A DNA stretch of 64,000 nucleotides from Candidatus Thorarchaeota archaeon (GTDB lineage: Archaea; Asgardarchaeota; Thorarchaeia; Thorarchaeales; Thorarchaeaceae), in NCBI GenBank assembly GCA_029855935.1, contig JAGSHN010000018.1:1-64000 (forward strand). Reading direction: 5' to 3'. The position numbers and the translations under genes are program-made. The notes below the pieces were generated by a model, which worked only from the letters and a program-made list of their open reading frames with translations, made no database searches and had not been told where the DNA came from. Positions 45,921 through 55,484 of the stretch are shown here, piece after piece. Within the stretch, counting starts at the first letter, position 1; each line of letters starts with the position of its first letter.

Positions 45921-48900
45921 TCATACCTCTCTGCGCGCAGCTCTCTTGGTCCGCCACAGGACGATTGTAACTGTGACTGCAAACACTGCCCCCGCTGGGA
46001 CTATCACTCTCGAGTAGTCGGACACCAAGTGAAGGACTCCCATAGGCTCTTCGATTGTATCACCGAAGATTGTCACAACGACGGCGTAGGTCTCGTAGTC
46101 GCCGACAGGCATCGAGCCCGTAGACAGTGTCAGTCCGTACACACCGTCTTCTACGGTACGAGAGGCGGAGATATTCCAGACCGCCTCAGATGACAGCCTG
46201 AAAGACACGTACACGTGGTCCACGTAGGCCCAGCCCTCCACAGTGATTGAGGCCGTTATCATCTCATCTATGAGCGGACCGACTGCAACCGTATCTGCGC
46301 CCAGGACCGCAGAAACAATGGCGATATGCGGAGATGTTGCCTGCGACAAGAGCAGCGGCGGCAACGTGAACTGGCTGTGACCGTCAGTGACATCTATCAC
46401 AATCACAGGGTCGAAGCTGTGATTGACTGTAGTGAGGTCAATATCTATCGCCACATTCGCATCACCTGTGCTCCCACCTGAGAGGAGAGGAGTTCCATCC
46501 TCTGTGGATCCAGAGTAGACATGGTACGAGTACGCCATGCCTGTAGACGGAGTGTCAAGGTCCACCGCTGTGAATTGTGTGTGCCAGACCCCGTCATCAC
46601 CCAAGTTGGAGGAGAGTGAACACACCAGCGGCCGCCAAATGTCAGAGATCACGAGCGAGCCCGACGAGTCCGACTCGGGACCGGTTGTGCTCTCCACCGA
46701 TACCTCGAAGGTGAAGGAAGGTGCAAGACTGGTCAGCAGACGTACAAACAACGTGTTGGAACTGTTCCGGACAAAGGCGTTCAATGAGGACGCGACAAAG
46801 CTGCTCCCATCCCATTCGTACACGGACGCACTCCCTCCAGTGACATTGATGAGAAGATCCACGCCATTGTCGCCTGTACTGCTGGAGCTGTCACGGTCCA
46901 CTGCCAACGTTGTGATGGTACCACCCGTGATGTCAGGTGCACCCCTCATAGTGATGGCGAAGTGGGCCTCTTGGAGAGAGGAGAAGACGCGGACGTTGAC
47001 AATGTCGATATCCTCGGGAAGACCGTTGTTCTCGGCTGGACCGTACACAGGGTTGACACCAAGCCAGTCGCTAATGTCAACGTCTGGACCCCACGGGACT
47101 GGCATCACGTGTCGAACTGAGGCAATAGCACTGACAGCACCATAGCCCATATCAGGCCGTGGAGGTTCATCGTAATGACTGCCATCGAGACCACCAGCCC
47201 CCTCGACAATAGCGGAATAGGCCTCCCAGGAGTCGGCTGAGGAGGAGGCCTGAAGAACAAGTGCAAGCAGGCCAGCAACGTGTGGACTTGCCATACTCGT
47301 CCCGCTCTTGATTGTCCAGAGGGAGGTCAGGCTGTTCCTGGCCGCAGTGATGGCAACACCAGGGGCCACAACGATGGGGCGGACCGCTCCATCCACACGA
47401 GGCCCCCGCCCTGAGCTTGATGACACACTGTTGAGCGAGTCGTCCACGGACCCCACCGCGATCCCGAGGTCAGCAGTCCCAGGAGAACTGACAGTGCGCG
47501 AGTTGTCAATGTGATCGAGGAAACGGAGGTTTGTGAGCCCCCAGTTTCCAGGCCAGACATAGCAGTCCATCACAACGTCATCTCCGGACGGGTTCGAGAC
47601 CACGAGCGACCAGTCGCCATTCTGCCACTCTGGCTGCTGGGATGGCAGCTGGACGATGAGGCGATTGGTGCCCCTCACACTCCTGTCGGCAAAGACATAG
47701 GCGTGTATCTCGTCCTCGTCGAGTTCGGAACTCATCCCTACAATCTCGCTGAACGTACCAATCTCAATCTGGCGGCCTGAAGGCGTCCGGAGATAGATCT
47801 GCTCATCACTGTCATCGCTGTACCACAGCGCGTTGAAGAATGAGTACTCGTCGGGGTTGTTGACTGCGAACGAAACACTCGCCGTTTCGCCAGCGTTGAC
47901 AGCCAGCCGCGCATGTTTCTGCGTGCCTGCGAGATTCCCAGTGGCCACAGTTGTGAGTACGCCATACTTTCGCAGCGCCTCGCTCACAGCCGCATCCTCT
48001 ATGTCGGTGCCATCAAGAAAACCTAGGAAACTCGAGAAAGACATGTTGATGACGTCAGCGCCATTCTCAATGGCGAAGTATACGGCCTCGATTATGTCCG
48101 CACTCATCAGAGGACTGCGAATCACCATGAGATCGGCGCCCGGTGCGACACCAATCATCGAAGTGTACCCAGGCTGACCTGCAGCGACAATGGATGCCAC
48201 GTGAGTGCCATGCCCATTGCTGTCCCCGACAAAGAGGGCATCGGTTGTCAGATTGACCCCTCTGACGTACACGTTGTCAGCGAACTGATCGAAGAGTATG
48301 GACACCTTCGGCTCGCCAAGAAGCATCACATCCTCGTCAGGTAGGGAGATTACACCATTGTGGTCATGGTCAACGCCGACAAGCCAGCGATCACCCTCAG
48401 CATAGTCGAACCGGCTGTTGCCCCGTGTGTCGATGTACAGGTACTCGTTCTCGGTCTCGATGACCCCGTTATGTGCGACCTCGACGACCTGTATCGGCCC
48501 CTCGTCGTCATCGGCGATGGAGTCGTTGTCGAGGTCAGCATAGAACTCAGAACCCTGTTGAAGAACGTTGATGGGTCCCTGGGTAACCCTCCAGAACGAG
48601 GGATGCAGCCACTGCACACCAGTGTCGAGTACGGCGACCGTGACCCCGGAGCCATCAACGGACTCGCCATCCACCGAGAGAGAGTTGTGAACGTCAATTG
48701 CACCAATTGCCGGGACAGACGACTCCAATGAGGGGACGAACCGGCGATCCCCAGAGTAGGCCCCAGTCAGGCCCATCTGGCCAAGACCGGTGAGAGAGGA
48801 CTTGCTCGTGACGCGCACCACGTATATTGACCCAACGTGAACTACATTGCCGTTCCTCATCTCGGGTCTGATGCCAAGACTCCGCATTGCAGAGAGCTCA

Positions 48901-49163
48901 GATGCTGATAGCTCGTGCGAGAATCTCAACAGTGCACGTACACCCTGATCCCCGGTGGTTGCGGGCGAGCTCTGTAGCCTGTTGAGTTCCGCTGCCAGAG
49001 TGGAATCGACAATTGGCGAAACAGAGAGGGCAGGAGCAACGGACATCGGCGACCTGGGCACCTGTGTTGAGATCGCCCCTGCAGAGAATGGTGAGAGGGT
49101 ACAGAGTAGGACTGAGAATACCAGAAGAACCCTTGCAGACGACACGCGTAGCTTCACCGCCAT
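45921..49163 (-). CDS. Membrane-anchored subtilisin-family (S8) protease with calcium-loop insertions
   Basis: A 1080-aa secreted protease. Signal peptide (about 8-30), propeptide-like region (to about 150), S8 domain with Asp 180 (VAVLDTGVQW), His 318 (SNGHGTHVAS), Asn 410 (TVATGNLAGT) and Ser 623 (KSGTSMASPHVAG). Between Asp and His are two EF-hand-like loops (DLDNDSIADDDEG, about 210-222; DHDHNGVISLPDED, about 265-278). Between Asn and Ser is a roughly 130-aa beta-domain insertion (about 425-555). Beta-rich domains follow, then a C-terminal transmembrane helix (about 1050-1070) and a basic tail (KRAARREV). The start is ATG 49163. The downstream flavoprotein gene overlaps the stop. Confidence 0.92.
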   Translation of the reverse strand: MAVKLRVSSARVLLVFSVLLCTLSPFSAGAISTQVPRSPMSVAPALSVSPIVDSTLAAELNRLQSSPATTGDQGVRALLRFSHELSASELSAMRSLGIRPEMRNGNVVHVGSIYVVRVTSKSSLTGLGQMGLTGAYSGDRRFVPSLESSVPAIGAIDVHNSLSVDGESVDGSGVTVAVLDTGVQWLHPSFWRVTQGPINVLQQGSEFYADLDNDSIADDDEGPIQVVEVAHNGVIETENEYLYIDTRGNSRFDYAEGDRWLVGVDHDHNGVISLPDEDVMLLGEPKVSILFDQFADNVYVRGVNLTTDALFVGDSNGHGTHVASIVAAGQPGYTSMIGVAPGADLMVIRSPLMSADIIEAVYFAIENGADVINMSFSSFLGFLDGTDIEDAAVSEALRKYGVLTTVATGNLAGTQKHARLAVNAGETASVSFAVNNPDEYSFFNALWYSDDSDEQIYLRTPSGRQIEIGTFSEIVGMSSELDEDEIHAYVFADRSVRGTNRLIVQLPSQQPEWQNGDWSLVVSNPSGDDVVMDCYVWPGNWGLTNLRFLDHIDNSRTVSSPGTADLGIAVGSVDDSLNSVSSSSGRGPRVDGAVRPIVVAPGVAITAARNSLTSLWTIKSGTSMASPHVAGLLALVLQASSSADSWEAYSAIVEGAGGLDGSHYDEPPRPDMGYGAVSAIASVRHVMPVPWGPDVDISDWLGVNPVYGPAENNGLPEDIDIVNVRVFSSLQEAHFAITMRGAPDITGGTITTLAVDRDSSSSTGDNGVDLLINVTGGSASVYEWDGSSFVASSLNAFVRNSSNTLFVRLLTSLAPSFTFEVSVESTTGPESDSSGSLVISDIWRPLVCSLSSNLGDDGVWHTQFTAVDLDTPSTGMAYSYHVYSGSTEDGTPLLSGGSTGDANVAIDIDLTTVNHSFDPVIVIDVTDGHSQFTLPPLLLSQATSPHIAIVSAVLGADTVAVGPLIDEMITASITVEGWAYVDHVYVSFRLSSEAVWNISASRTVEDGVYGLTLSTGSMPVGDYETYAVVVTIFGDTIEEPMGVLHLVSDYSRVIVPAGAVFAVTVTIVLWRTKRAARREV

Positions 49164-49459
49164 CCTCTCTCACTGTTCCCAAGGGGCTGATATGCTTTGC
49201 CGAACGCGGTGACGGGACGCGCGTCAATCTCCGAACAGGACCGAAGGCGAGTGATCTGCCGAGCACCCTACAGGGGCCCAACCAGACAGGCAACCCGGGG
49301 TGCGCACCCCGCCGCTGAAGACTAGAGAATGCAATGAAACCGAAAAAGAACTAGTAGATTTCTCCGCAATACTTTTACGAAGAGCATCCGAGAGCCTGAC
49401 GAAACCCACCTATCAAGAATGGAGAGGAGAATACTCGGATTCCATTTGAGGTAACAGAG
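49164..49459. promoter_or_regulatory. Divergent intergenic region with a 16-bp perfect palindrome
   Basis: No gene seen. CGGGGTGCGCACCCCG at 49296-49311 is a perfect palindrome and very GC-rich; it may be an operator or a hairpin insulating the divergent units. A TATA-like AATACTTTTA lies near 49364-49373, upstream of the repeat-protein gene, whose ATG 49460 has a GAGGT six bases before it. Confidence 0.45.
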
Positions 49460-52400
49460 ATGAGAGCGAGCCGCATACTTCTCATCATGAGCCTGCTTCT
49501 GATGTCATCGCTGTTCGTTGTCAGTTTCTCGATGATGACGAGCACAACCAGCATCAGAGCAGAAGATGACAATTCTGATTCAGGTCTTGAAACTATATCG
49601 TTTCTTGAGCCAGTCAACAAGTTCGGGACGGCCACCTCGGTCTGGGACTACGTTGATGAACACTACAAGTCCAACTTGGGAAAAGTCACCGACTTCATCT
49701 ATATGACGCAGAATAACGACGACGCCGCAACGCTATCCGAGGCGGCATCGAGCTACGCCCTCTTGGAGTACCGCAGAACATGGAGTCCGTGGCTACCTGG
49801 CGGGTGGAGCTCGACCGGGGACTTCAAGCTCGTGAACACAGGGGGAGTCGACGGTGACGACTATGCAGGGTGTGGATTCGAGGAGCAGCATACAGCACAT
49901 GGAACACTCACCAGCCCCACCTACAACATGGCCGGAGTGGAGTCCTTCAAGTTCTCCGTATATCTGAAGGACTATAGACACGCCGGATCCTCCGCTGACC
50001 TGAAGGTCTACTTCAAGGACAGCTCGGGGAACTGGGACTACAAGTTCGACTTGGAGAACTGCGGCGAAGCGGATGCCAATGGATGGAGATACAAGGCAAT
50101 GACAGTCACTGACTCTCAGTACCTCCATGGCTCATTTCAAGTGAAATACGAGGCAACTCAGGTTGGCCAGTTCGAGATGGTAGGTGTGGACAACCACCGC
50201 ATCGAGAAGGGAGCCAATCACGGTCTGGACCAAGAGTTCCGCTTCACGAACGTTGACTACAACAGGTTTGCGGACGAGCGCCTGACAATCTATTCTTCCC
50301 CTCTAGGGGGCGAGAACATGATAGCCCAGTGCTGGACGGGATCATCGTGGCATACTCTCGGATCTATCAGCTCGAGCCCTCAGACCTTCAATGTTCACGA
50401 CTACCTCAACTCCGACACGTTCCGTGTGCGACTGATTGATGAAACGAGAGGCGGTGACTGGACAAGGAACAAATGGTACATCTCAAGGATGTACCTCTAT
50501 CTCTCAAATGCCATACCCACGCATCCGTACACACCAACGTCCGACTCACTGTATGACGGAGGGGTGTTCTATGCCCGACAGTCACCGCACAGCTCGAACT
50601 ATGCATATATCACTACCAAGCACGTCGATGATGACGGATACGGCGACATTGACTACTGCTACATCATCGGGCGCGTCAGCGGAACAGTGAGATGGAAAGC
50701 ACGGTACACCCCGGCTGGGAACCAGTGGACGATAATCAGCGGTTCCTCGTATATTGATCTCGGCCCCGGGAGTGTGATCAAGAGTGGCACAACCATCACC
50801 ATAACGTGGCACATCAGGTTCGACTGGAACCATCCGGACACCAATGACCTAGACATAGGACTAGAGACCGATGACGGCGTGTCCGATGTCACAACATACT
50901 TCCCAACAAACTGGGACGTAGAAACCGGCTTGGAGCTGATATATCACGGTGTGACAGATTCACGCGTCGACGTGGGAGGCTCTCTCTCTGTCACAGGCGA
51001 TATCAGATACTATGGATCGGCCTCTAACATAGCACCCGACCCATCAGAGGTAGAGGTCTATGTGACAAGAAGCCTGACCTCGTCAGCCAGCTGGACTGGA
51101 ACTCCGAACGGCGATGGAACCTTCTCAGTGCCAGTGTCTGTCGATACCTACGTCAGCAACAACAGATTCTCATACCAAGTGAGAGACACGGTGCATCACG
51201 TGAACCGGCTGACTGACCCATACAGCGATGATGTGATAGGAGATAGAGTCAAGGTAACTGACATGCACTGCGATGATCCGCAGAATAGGACCGACGTGGG
51301 TGCCTCTGTGACCATCTATGCCACTCTCGTCTACGAATACGATGACACACCCGTGACGACAGGCACTGTGACGATAAACGGCATCACTGCAACCCACGAG
51401 GGGAGTGGTACGTGGTCCATCACACATTCTGAGAGCTCGGTGACATCGATCACGTTTGACACCGTGGCAATATCGGGAGACACGTACGGCCTCTCTGTTG
51501 TGAACCAGAACTCTCAGAGCGTCGAGGTGATATGGGACCAGATCATCGTGGGCGGATATTCTGTCGAGGACTCGTGGGTGAACATCGGCGCGACAGTTGA
51601 TGTCCACGTCACACTCACCTACGCCTACGATGGGGCCAACGTCACCGACGGTACCGTGACCCTCAACGGCTATTCTGCATCACACGTCAGCGGCAGCGCT
51701 TGGGTGGCCCCGGTCTCTCAGTCCGACGTGACAAGAATCATCTTCAACGACGTAGCGTGCAGTGGAAACCAGTACGGAATAACAGTGGTGGACCAGAATG
51801 GCCAACAACAGCCGGTGACCTGGGACAAGGTGACTGTACGCTCCTATTCGGTGACCGACGCGCGAGTCAACATAGGAGACTCCGTGACTATTCAGGTCGA
51901 GATAGAATACGAGTACGATGACACGGACGTTGTGGATGGCAGTGTCACAATCAACGGGATCTCGGCCACATACACTGGCAGCAATGGCGTATGGGAGATC
52001 ACTGTGACCCAGAGCACGGTACAGCAGGTGACCTACGACACTGTGGCGTGCGTGGGTAACGCCCACGGAATATCAGCCGTCGATCAGAACGGCCAATCGA
52101 CATCTGTCATCTGGGATGCGCTGGTGATCCACATAACAGACCCCACAGATCAGCGGATTGACATCGGGGCGAATGCCAGCGGCATCGCGGTGTCAGCAAC
52201 GTACGCTTACGACGGCGGTGCATATGACGGTTCACTGACGCTCAATGACACAACCTTCCAATTTGCGACGGTGGGAAGACGCGGGTACACTGTGTCCAGT
52301 GCAGCAGGCGACGACACCTATGGAATCTCTGTGATTCTCACCAATGACGAGACCTACTGCATCTGGGATGCACTTATCGTCCACTTGTCAGGCCCATCCG

Positions 52401-54556
52401 ACCAGAGGATCAACATAGGTGACGCGGCCTCGGGAATCTCGGCATCAGCTGTCTACGCTTATGATGGCGCCTCCTATGACGGCACGCTGGCTCTCAACGA
52501 TACCACGTTCGTCTACGCCACTGTGGGCAAGAGAGGATACACTGTCGCAAGTGCGGCAGGCGACGACACCTATGGAATCTCGGCAATACTCTCCAACGAT
52601 GAGACCTACTGCGTCTGGGATGCCCTGATTGCAAGCGTCACCGACCCGGTTGACCAGCGAATCAACGTGGGTGACACTGTGACCGGAGTGACCGCATCGG
52701 CGGTCTACGCCTACGACAATGCGGTCTATGACGGCACGCTGATCCTCAATGATACGAATCTGGCCTACGGTACTGTTGGCAAGAGAGGATATTCTGTGGC
52801 CTCTGGTGCTGGCGATGATTCCTACGGCATAACGGTCGTCCTTTCCAGCGGGGAAACATACTGCATCTGGGACGAGATTGAGGTGCAGGGCTACACGGTC
52901 GCGGATAGTCGCGTCAATATCGGGACAACGGTCACCGTCCAGGTCTTGCTCCGGTACGCGTACGACAGTGCGTATGTCAACACCGCGACAGTGATCATCA
53001 ACGGCCTCGTGGCATCACACGCCGGAGATGGTACGTGGGAGGTCACGGTGAGCAGGAATGTCGTGTCAAGCAGGACTCTCAACAATGTGACCGTTGAGAA
53101 TGACGCATTGTACGGCATTGACGTCTTGAACCAGAATGGTCAGTCAGTGACCATAATCTGGGATGCGATAGAGGTCTACGAGATTGGCTCACCTGAGTGG
53201 GTGCTCTCGGGCGAGTCGTTCACCGTCTGGGCCAGGCTAAGACTTGCCTTCGACGGCCACGAGCTCGGTGCGGAGGACAATGTGATCATCGGCAACATAG
53301 CGGCCACCTGGAACGGCTCCTGCTTCGTCATCTCTGACTCGTACTCTGGAACCGGTGCTAGAACCTACCACGTGAACGCCACAGTGGAGGCCACCTATGG
53401 TATCTCTACTATCGAGGCAGTGGAGACGACAACAACGAAGGTCACGGACACGCCAGGAATCACTGACCTCAGCAGCGACTTTGAGCCTGCGAACAACCTC
53501 TACGTTGGCGTTCTCTCAACCGACCCGCTCTGGATACAGTGGGACCCTGTCAATGACCCGCAGCCGCCAGAGTTCTCGTTCACAGTCACAGGAGCCTACA
53601 TTGACGAATGGACTGTGACCTCCTCGTGGAGCAACTCCACAGTGGCCACCGGAACAACTGCCGGGCAAAAGACTGTTGCAATCGAGAGCGGACTGCCCTA
53701 CAGTGCCAAGAACTACACGTACAGAATCGAGGTCAGAAACGAGGCGGGATACTCAACATATGTCGATATCTATGTCCTCGTGACGGACTTCACGGCACCA
53801 ACAATTGTCGGTCCGGACGACGTATCGCTTGAGGCTGGTGACAGCATAGTTCTGAACTGGACCCTCGATGACGCGCACCCGGGTGAGCTCAGGGTCATCA
53901 TCGACGGCACGCCCGGTGCGTACGAGGAGTGGGAAACGGGCGAGTTCCGGCTGACTGTTGAGGGCAACTCCCTTGGTGAGCACAACTACACGATTGAGGT
54001 CAATGACGACTTTGGCAACGTGAGGACAGACACCGTGATCGTCACAGTTGTCGATACAACGCCTCCAGAGATCAGTCACCCCGATGACGTGGTCATGTCC
54101 GAGTCCGACACAAACGTCACCATAGAATGGACGGGATCTGACCTCTTCCCCGGGACCTACGCCATATTTCGAAACGACACCGTCATCGAGTCGGGACGCT
54201 GGAACTCCAGCAGCGAGACGATCAGCGTCAGACTTGATGGTCTGGCACTAGGATACTACGTCTTCAGACTTGTGCTCAACGACACTTCGGGCAACTCCGC
54301 GAGCGATGAGGTTGCCGTCCAGGTCACAGCAGAGACCACAACAACGACCACCACCACGACTACAACGACGACCACTACTACAACAACGACCACAAGTACA
54401 ACGTCGGAGACCACCGGGGTCACGACAATCACGACCACAATCACAGGACCAGGTTTCACACTCGTGGTGATGATAATAATTGGCGCCGCGGGCGGAATGA
54501 TTGTCATTGTGATCGTGATTCTCAACAGGAAGGGCGTCATAGGCTCCGGACCGTAG
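49460..54556 (+). CDS. Giant repeat-containing surface protein with Thr-rich stalk and membrane anchor
   Basis: A predicted cell-surface protein of 1698 aa with no enzymatic motif. Signal peptide (about 1-34), an N-terminal jelly-roll-like lectin/MAM-type region (about 90-260, with SSADLKVYFKDSSGNWDYKF), further beta domains, eight tandem repeats (about 597-1328), then two Ig-like/cadherin-like domains (FTAPTIVGPDDVSLEAGD; DTTPPEISHPDDVVMSESD). It ends in a run of about 18 Thr, a transmembrane helix (VVMIIIGAAGGMIVIVIVIL) and a short NRKG cytoplasmic end. Many NxS/T sites suggest glycosylation. Adhesion or envelope structure is likely. The start is ATG 49460 with a good Shine-Dalgarno. Confidence 0.9.
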   Translation: MRASRILLIMSLLLMSSLFVVSFSMMTSTTSIRAEDDNSDSGLETISFLEPVNKFGTATSVWDYVDEHYKSNLGKVTDFIYMTQNNDDAATLSEAASSYALLEYRRTWSPWLPGGWSSTGDFKLVNTGGVDGDDYAGCGFEEQHTAHGTLTSPTYNMAGVESFKFSVYLKDYRHAGSSADLKVYFKDSSGNWDYKFDLENCGEADANGWRYKAMTVTDSQYLHGSFQVKYEATQVGQFEMVGVDNHRIEKGANHGLDQEFRFTNVDYNRFADERLTIYSSPLGGENMIAQCWTGSSWHTLGSISSSPQTFNVHDYLNSDTFRVRLIDETRGGDWTRNKWYISRMYLYLSNAIPTHPYTPTSDSLYDGGVFYARQSPHSSNYAYITTKHVDDDGYGDIDYCYIIGRVSGTVRWKARYTPAGNQWTIISGSSYIDLGPGSVIKSGTTITITWHIRFDWNHPDTNDLDIGLETDDGVSDVTTYFPTNWDVETGLELIYHGVTDSRVDVGGSLSVTGDIRYYGSASNIAPDPSEVEVYVTRSLTSSASWTGTPNGDGTFSVPVSVDTYVSNNRFSYQVRDTVHHVNRLTDPYSDDVIGDRVKVTDMHCDDPQNRTDVGASVTIYATLVYEYDDTPVTTGTVTINGITATHEGSGTWSITHSESSVTSITFDTVAISGDTYGLSVVNQNSQSVEVIWDQIIVGGYSVEDSWVNIGATVDVHVTLTYAYDGANVTDGTVTLNGYSASHVSGSAWVAPVSQSDVTRIIFNDVACSGNQYGITVVDQNGQQQPVTWDKVTVRSYSVTDARVNIGDSVTIQVEIEYEYDDTDVVDGSVTINGISATYTGSNGVWEITVTQSTVQQVTYDTVACVGNAHGISAVDQNGQSTSVIWDALVIHITDPTDQRIDIGANASGIAVSATYAYDGGAYDGSLTLNDTTFQFATVGRRGYTVSSAAGDDTYGISVILTNDETYCIWDALIVHLSGPSDQRINIGDAASGISASAVYAYDGASYDGTLALNDTTFVYATVGKRGYTVASAAGDDTYGISAILSNDETYCVWDALIASVTDPVDQRINVGDTVTGVTASAVYAYDNAVYDGTLILNDTNLAYGTVGKRGYSVASGAGDDSYGITVVLSSGETYCIWDEIEVQGYTVADSRVNIGTTVTVQVLLRYAYDSAYVNTATVIINGLVASHAGDGTWEVTVSRNVVSSRTLNNVTVENDALYGIDVLNQNGQSVTIIWDAIEVYEIGSPEWVLSGESFTVWARLRLAFDGHELGAEDNVIIGNIAATWNGSCFVISDSYSGTGARTYHVNATVEATYGISTIEAVETTTTKVTDTPGITDLSSDFEPANNLYVGVLSTDPLWIQWDPVNDPQPPEFSFTVTGAYIDEWTVTSSWSNSTVATGTTAGQKTVAIESGLPYSAKNYTYRIEVRNEAGYSTYVDIYVLVTDFTAPTIVGPDDVSLEAGDSIVLNWTLDDAHPGELRVIIDGTPGAYEEWETGEFRLTVEGNSLGEHNYTIEVNDDFGNVRTDTVIVTVVDTTPPEISHPDDVVMSESDTNVTIEWTGSDLFPGTYAIFRNDTVIESGRWNSSSETISVRLDGLALGYYVFRLVLNDTSGNSASDEVAVQVTAETTTTTTTTTTTTTTTTTTTTSTTSETTGVTTITTTITGPGFTLVVMIIIGAAGGMIVIVIVILNRKGVIGSGP
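51248..53445 (+). repeat. Eight tandem protein-coding repeats in the giant surface protein
   Basis: Units begin at about 51248, 51545, 51833, 52124, 52376, 52628, 52880 and 53171. Units 1-3 and 7 are about 96-99 codons, unit 8 is diverged, and units 4, 5 and 6 are each exactly 84 codons (252 bp) and very similar (DQRINIGD..., GDDTYGIS, ETYCIWDAL). Units 4 and 5 share long identical DNA stretches, indicating recent duplication. Confidence 0.85.
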
Positions 54557-54585
54557 CCACACATACGGATGGAGAGTGGCAGATA

Positions 54586-54601
54586 GCCGGGCCAACCCGG
54601 C
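54586..54601 (+). terminator. Terminator of the giant surface-protein gene
   Basis: GCCGGG (54586-54591) and CCCGGC (54596-54601) form a perfect stem with a CCAA loop, extended by an imperfect outer stem (GGAGAGTGG with CCACTCC). A T-rich tract (TTTTCTCTTTTTCC) follows at 54616-54629. Confidence 0.6.
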
Positions 54602-55119
54602 CTCCACTCCCGCCATTTTCTCTTTTTCCTCTCATCGAGCGAGGAGCAGGTGGGCAACGGCCCGCGTCGGATTGCCATTTGCACCCCACGTCGCGCCCAA
54701 AGGGAGCACAGTGGTCCTAGCGTATCCGGGGTGGCAACAGGAAACTCTGACGACAACGGGGATGAAGACAGGTGATTGTCGTCATTGGAGGGTAATATCC
54801 TCGCGTTAGTCAATGATCAAACGGGTGAGCTCACAAACAAGGTGCTCTGGTTTCATAGACCCTCATTGGCCCGCATTGGTGCATACTCGTGCTGGTGAGC
54901 AATTCCGCCCTGTCGTCATCATCTCTCAGATTCGAGAATGGTGTGATCTTGACGAGATACAACTCGTTGTGATCTGGAAAGATGAATCTTGAACAGACTG
55001 ATGTACGTCTGGCGTAGACCACTCGCCATAGATTTTCAAAGTCTTGACAAGTCATAGTTTCCGGCATCAACCCAAGTTCACAACAACACAGAAACCGTCT
55101 GCTTGGTCAAGACTTGAGT
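54602..55119. other. Gene-free, AT-richer stretch with nested inverted repeats
   Basis: No gene is supported. The notable structure is a nested pair of inverted repeats: outer arms TGGCGTAGAC (55010-55019) and GTCTACGCCA (55118-55127), inner arms GTCTTGAC (55041-55048) and GTCAAGAC (55106-55113). The right outer arm overlaps the stop codon of the MazF-like gene. A 79-codon minus-strand frame (54831-55070) lies here, but has no recognisable content. Confidence 0.5.
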
Positions 55120-55476
55120 CTACGCCAACGAAAGGATGTTATAAAGTGTGTAACGAATTTTGAGTAGATCTTTCTTTACAATTGGCTCAGGGGTCTTCTG
55201 TGAAATCCGCTGTATCGAAACGGTGCGAATCTGATGACACAACGCAAAGGACTTTGACCGTAGCCCCCTCACCATTTCAACAGGGACAACCGTCCACCAA
55301 TTTCGCCTTTTGGTTGTAAGTGGAACAATAATGGCAAGTCCAAGGTCCTTGCTAGTGTTCCTATGCCTCGTAGGAATTGCAACAATGACGCACGGTCTTG
55401 TCTTTGCCTCTTCGTGCCCGACCACGGGGTCAAGGTTGACGTGGACAATATCGCCTACGGAAAACGTGTCACCCAT
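55120..55476 (-). CDS. MazF/PemK-like toxin (endoribonuclease family)
   Basis: A 118-aa member of the MazF/PemK/Kid family, whose members usually cleave mRNA at short sequences. The N-terminal hallmark VGDIVHVNLDPVVGHEEAKT (about 7-26) leads into the conserved RPCVIV, with the active-site-type Arg, followed by LAIIVPLTTKRR (catalytic Thr position), a VPVEM-like strand and SFALCHQIRTVSIQRI. There is no typical small antitoxin gene beside it. Instead a 264-aa membrane protein gene ends 8 bases upstream on the same strand, and the pair is probably co-translated. It lies in an accessory patch with degraded genes. Confidence 0.88.
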   Translation of the reverse strand: MGDTFSVGDIVHVNLDPVVGHEEAKTRPCVIVAIPTRHRNTSKDLGLAIIVPLTTKRRNWWTVVPVEMVRGLRSKSFALCHQIRTVSIQRISQKTPEPIVKKDLLKIRYTLYNILSLA

Positions 55477-55484
55477 CTACGCAG

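Noticed and set aside
54256-54813. Minus-strand frame of 185 codons with a long run of Val
   Set aside because: It is the reverse complement of the poly-Thr coding region and its flank; the Val run is just the antisense of Thr codons.
54831-55070. 79-codon minus-strand frame downstream of the toxin
   Set aside because: No domain, no ribosome-binding site, and it spans the inverted-repeat arms; probably chance or a relic.
55010-55127. Possible integron attC-like site
   Set aside because: The nested arms recall attC geometry, but the conserved core triplets are not in the right places and no integrase is present.
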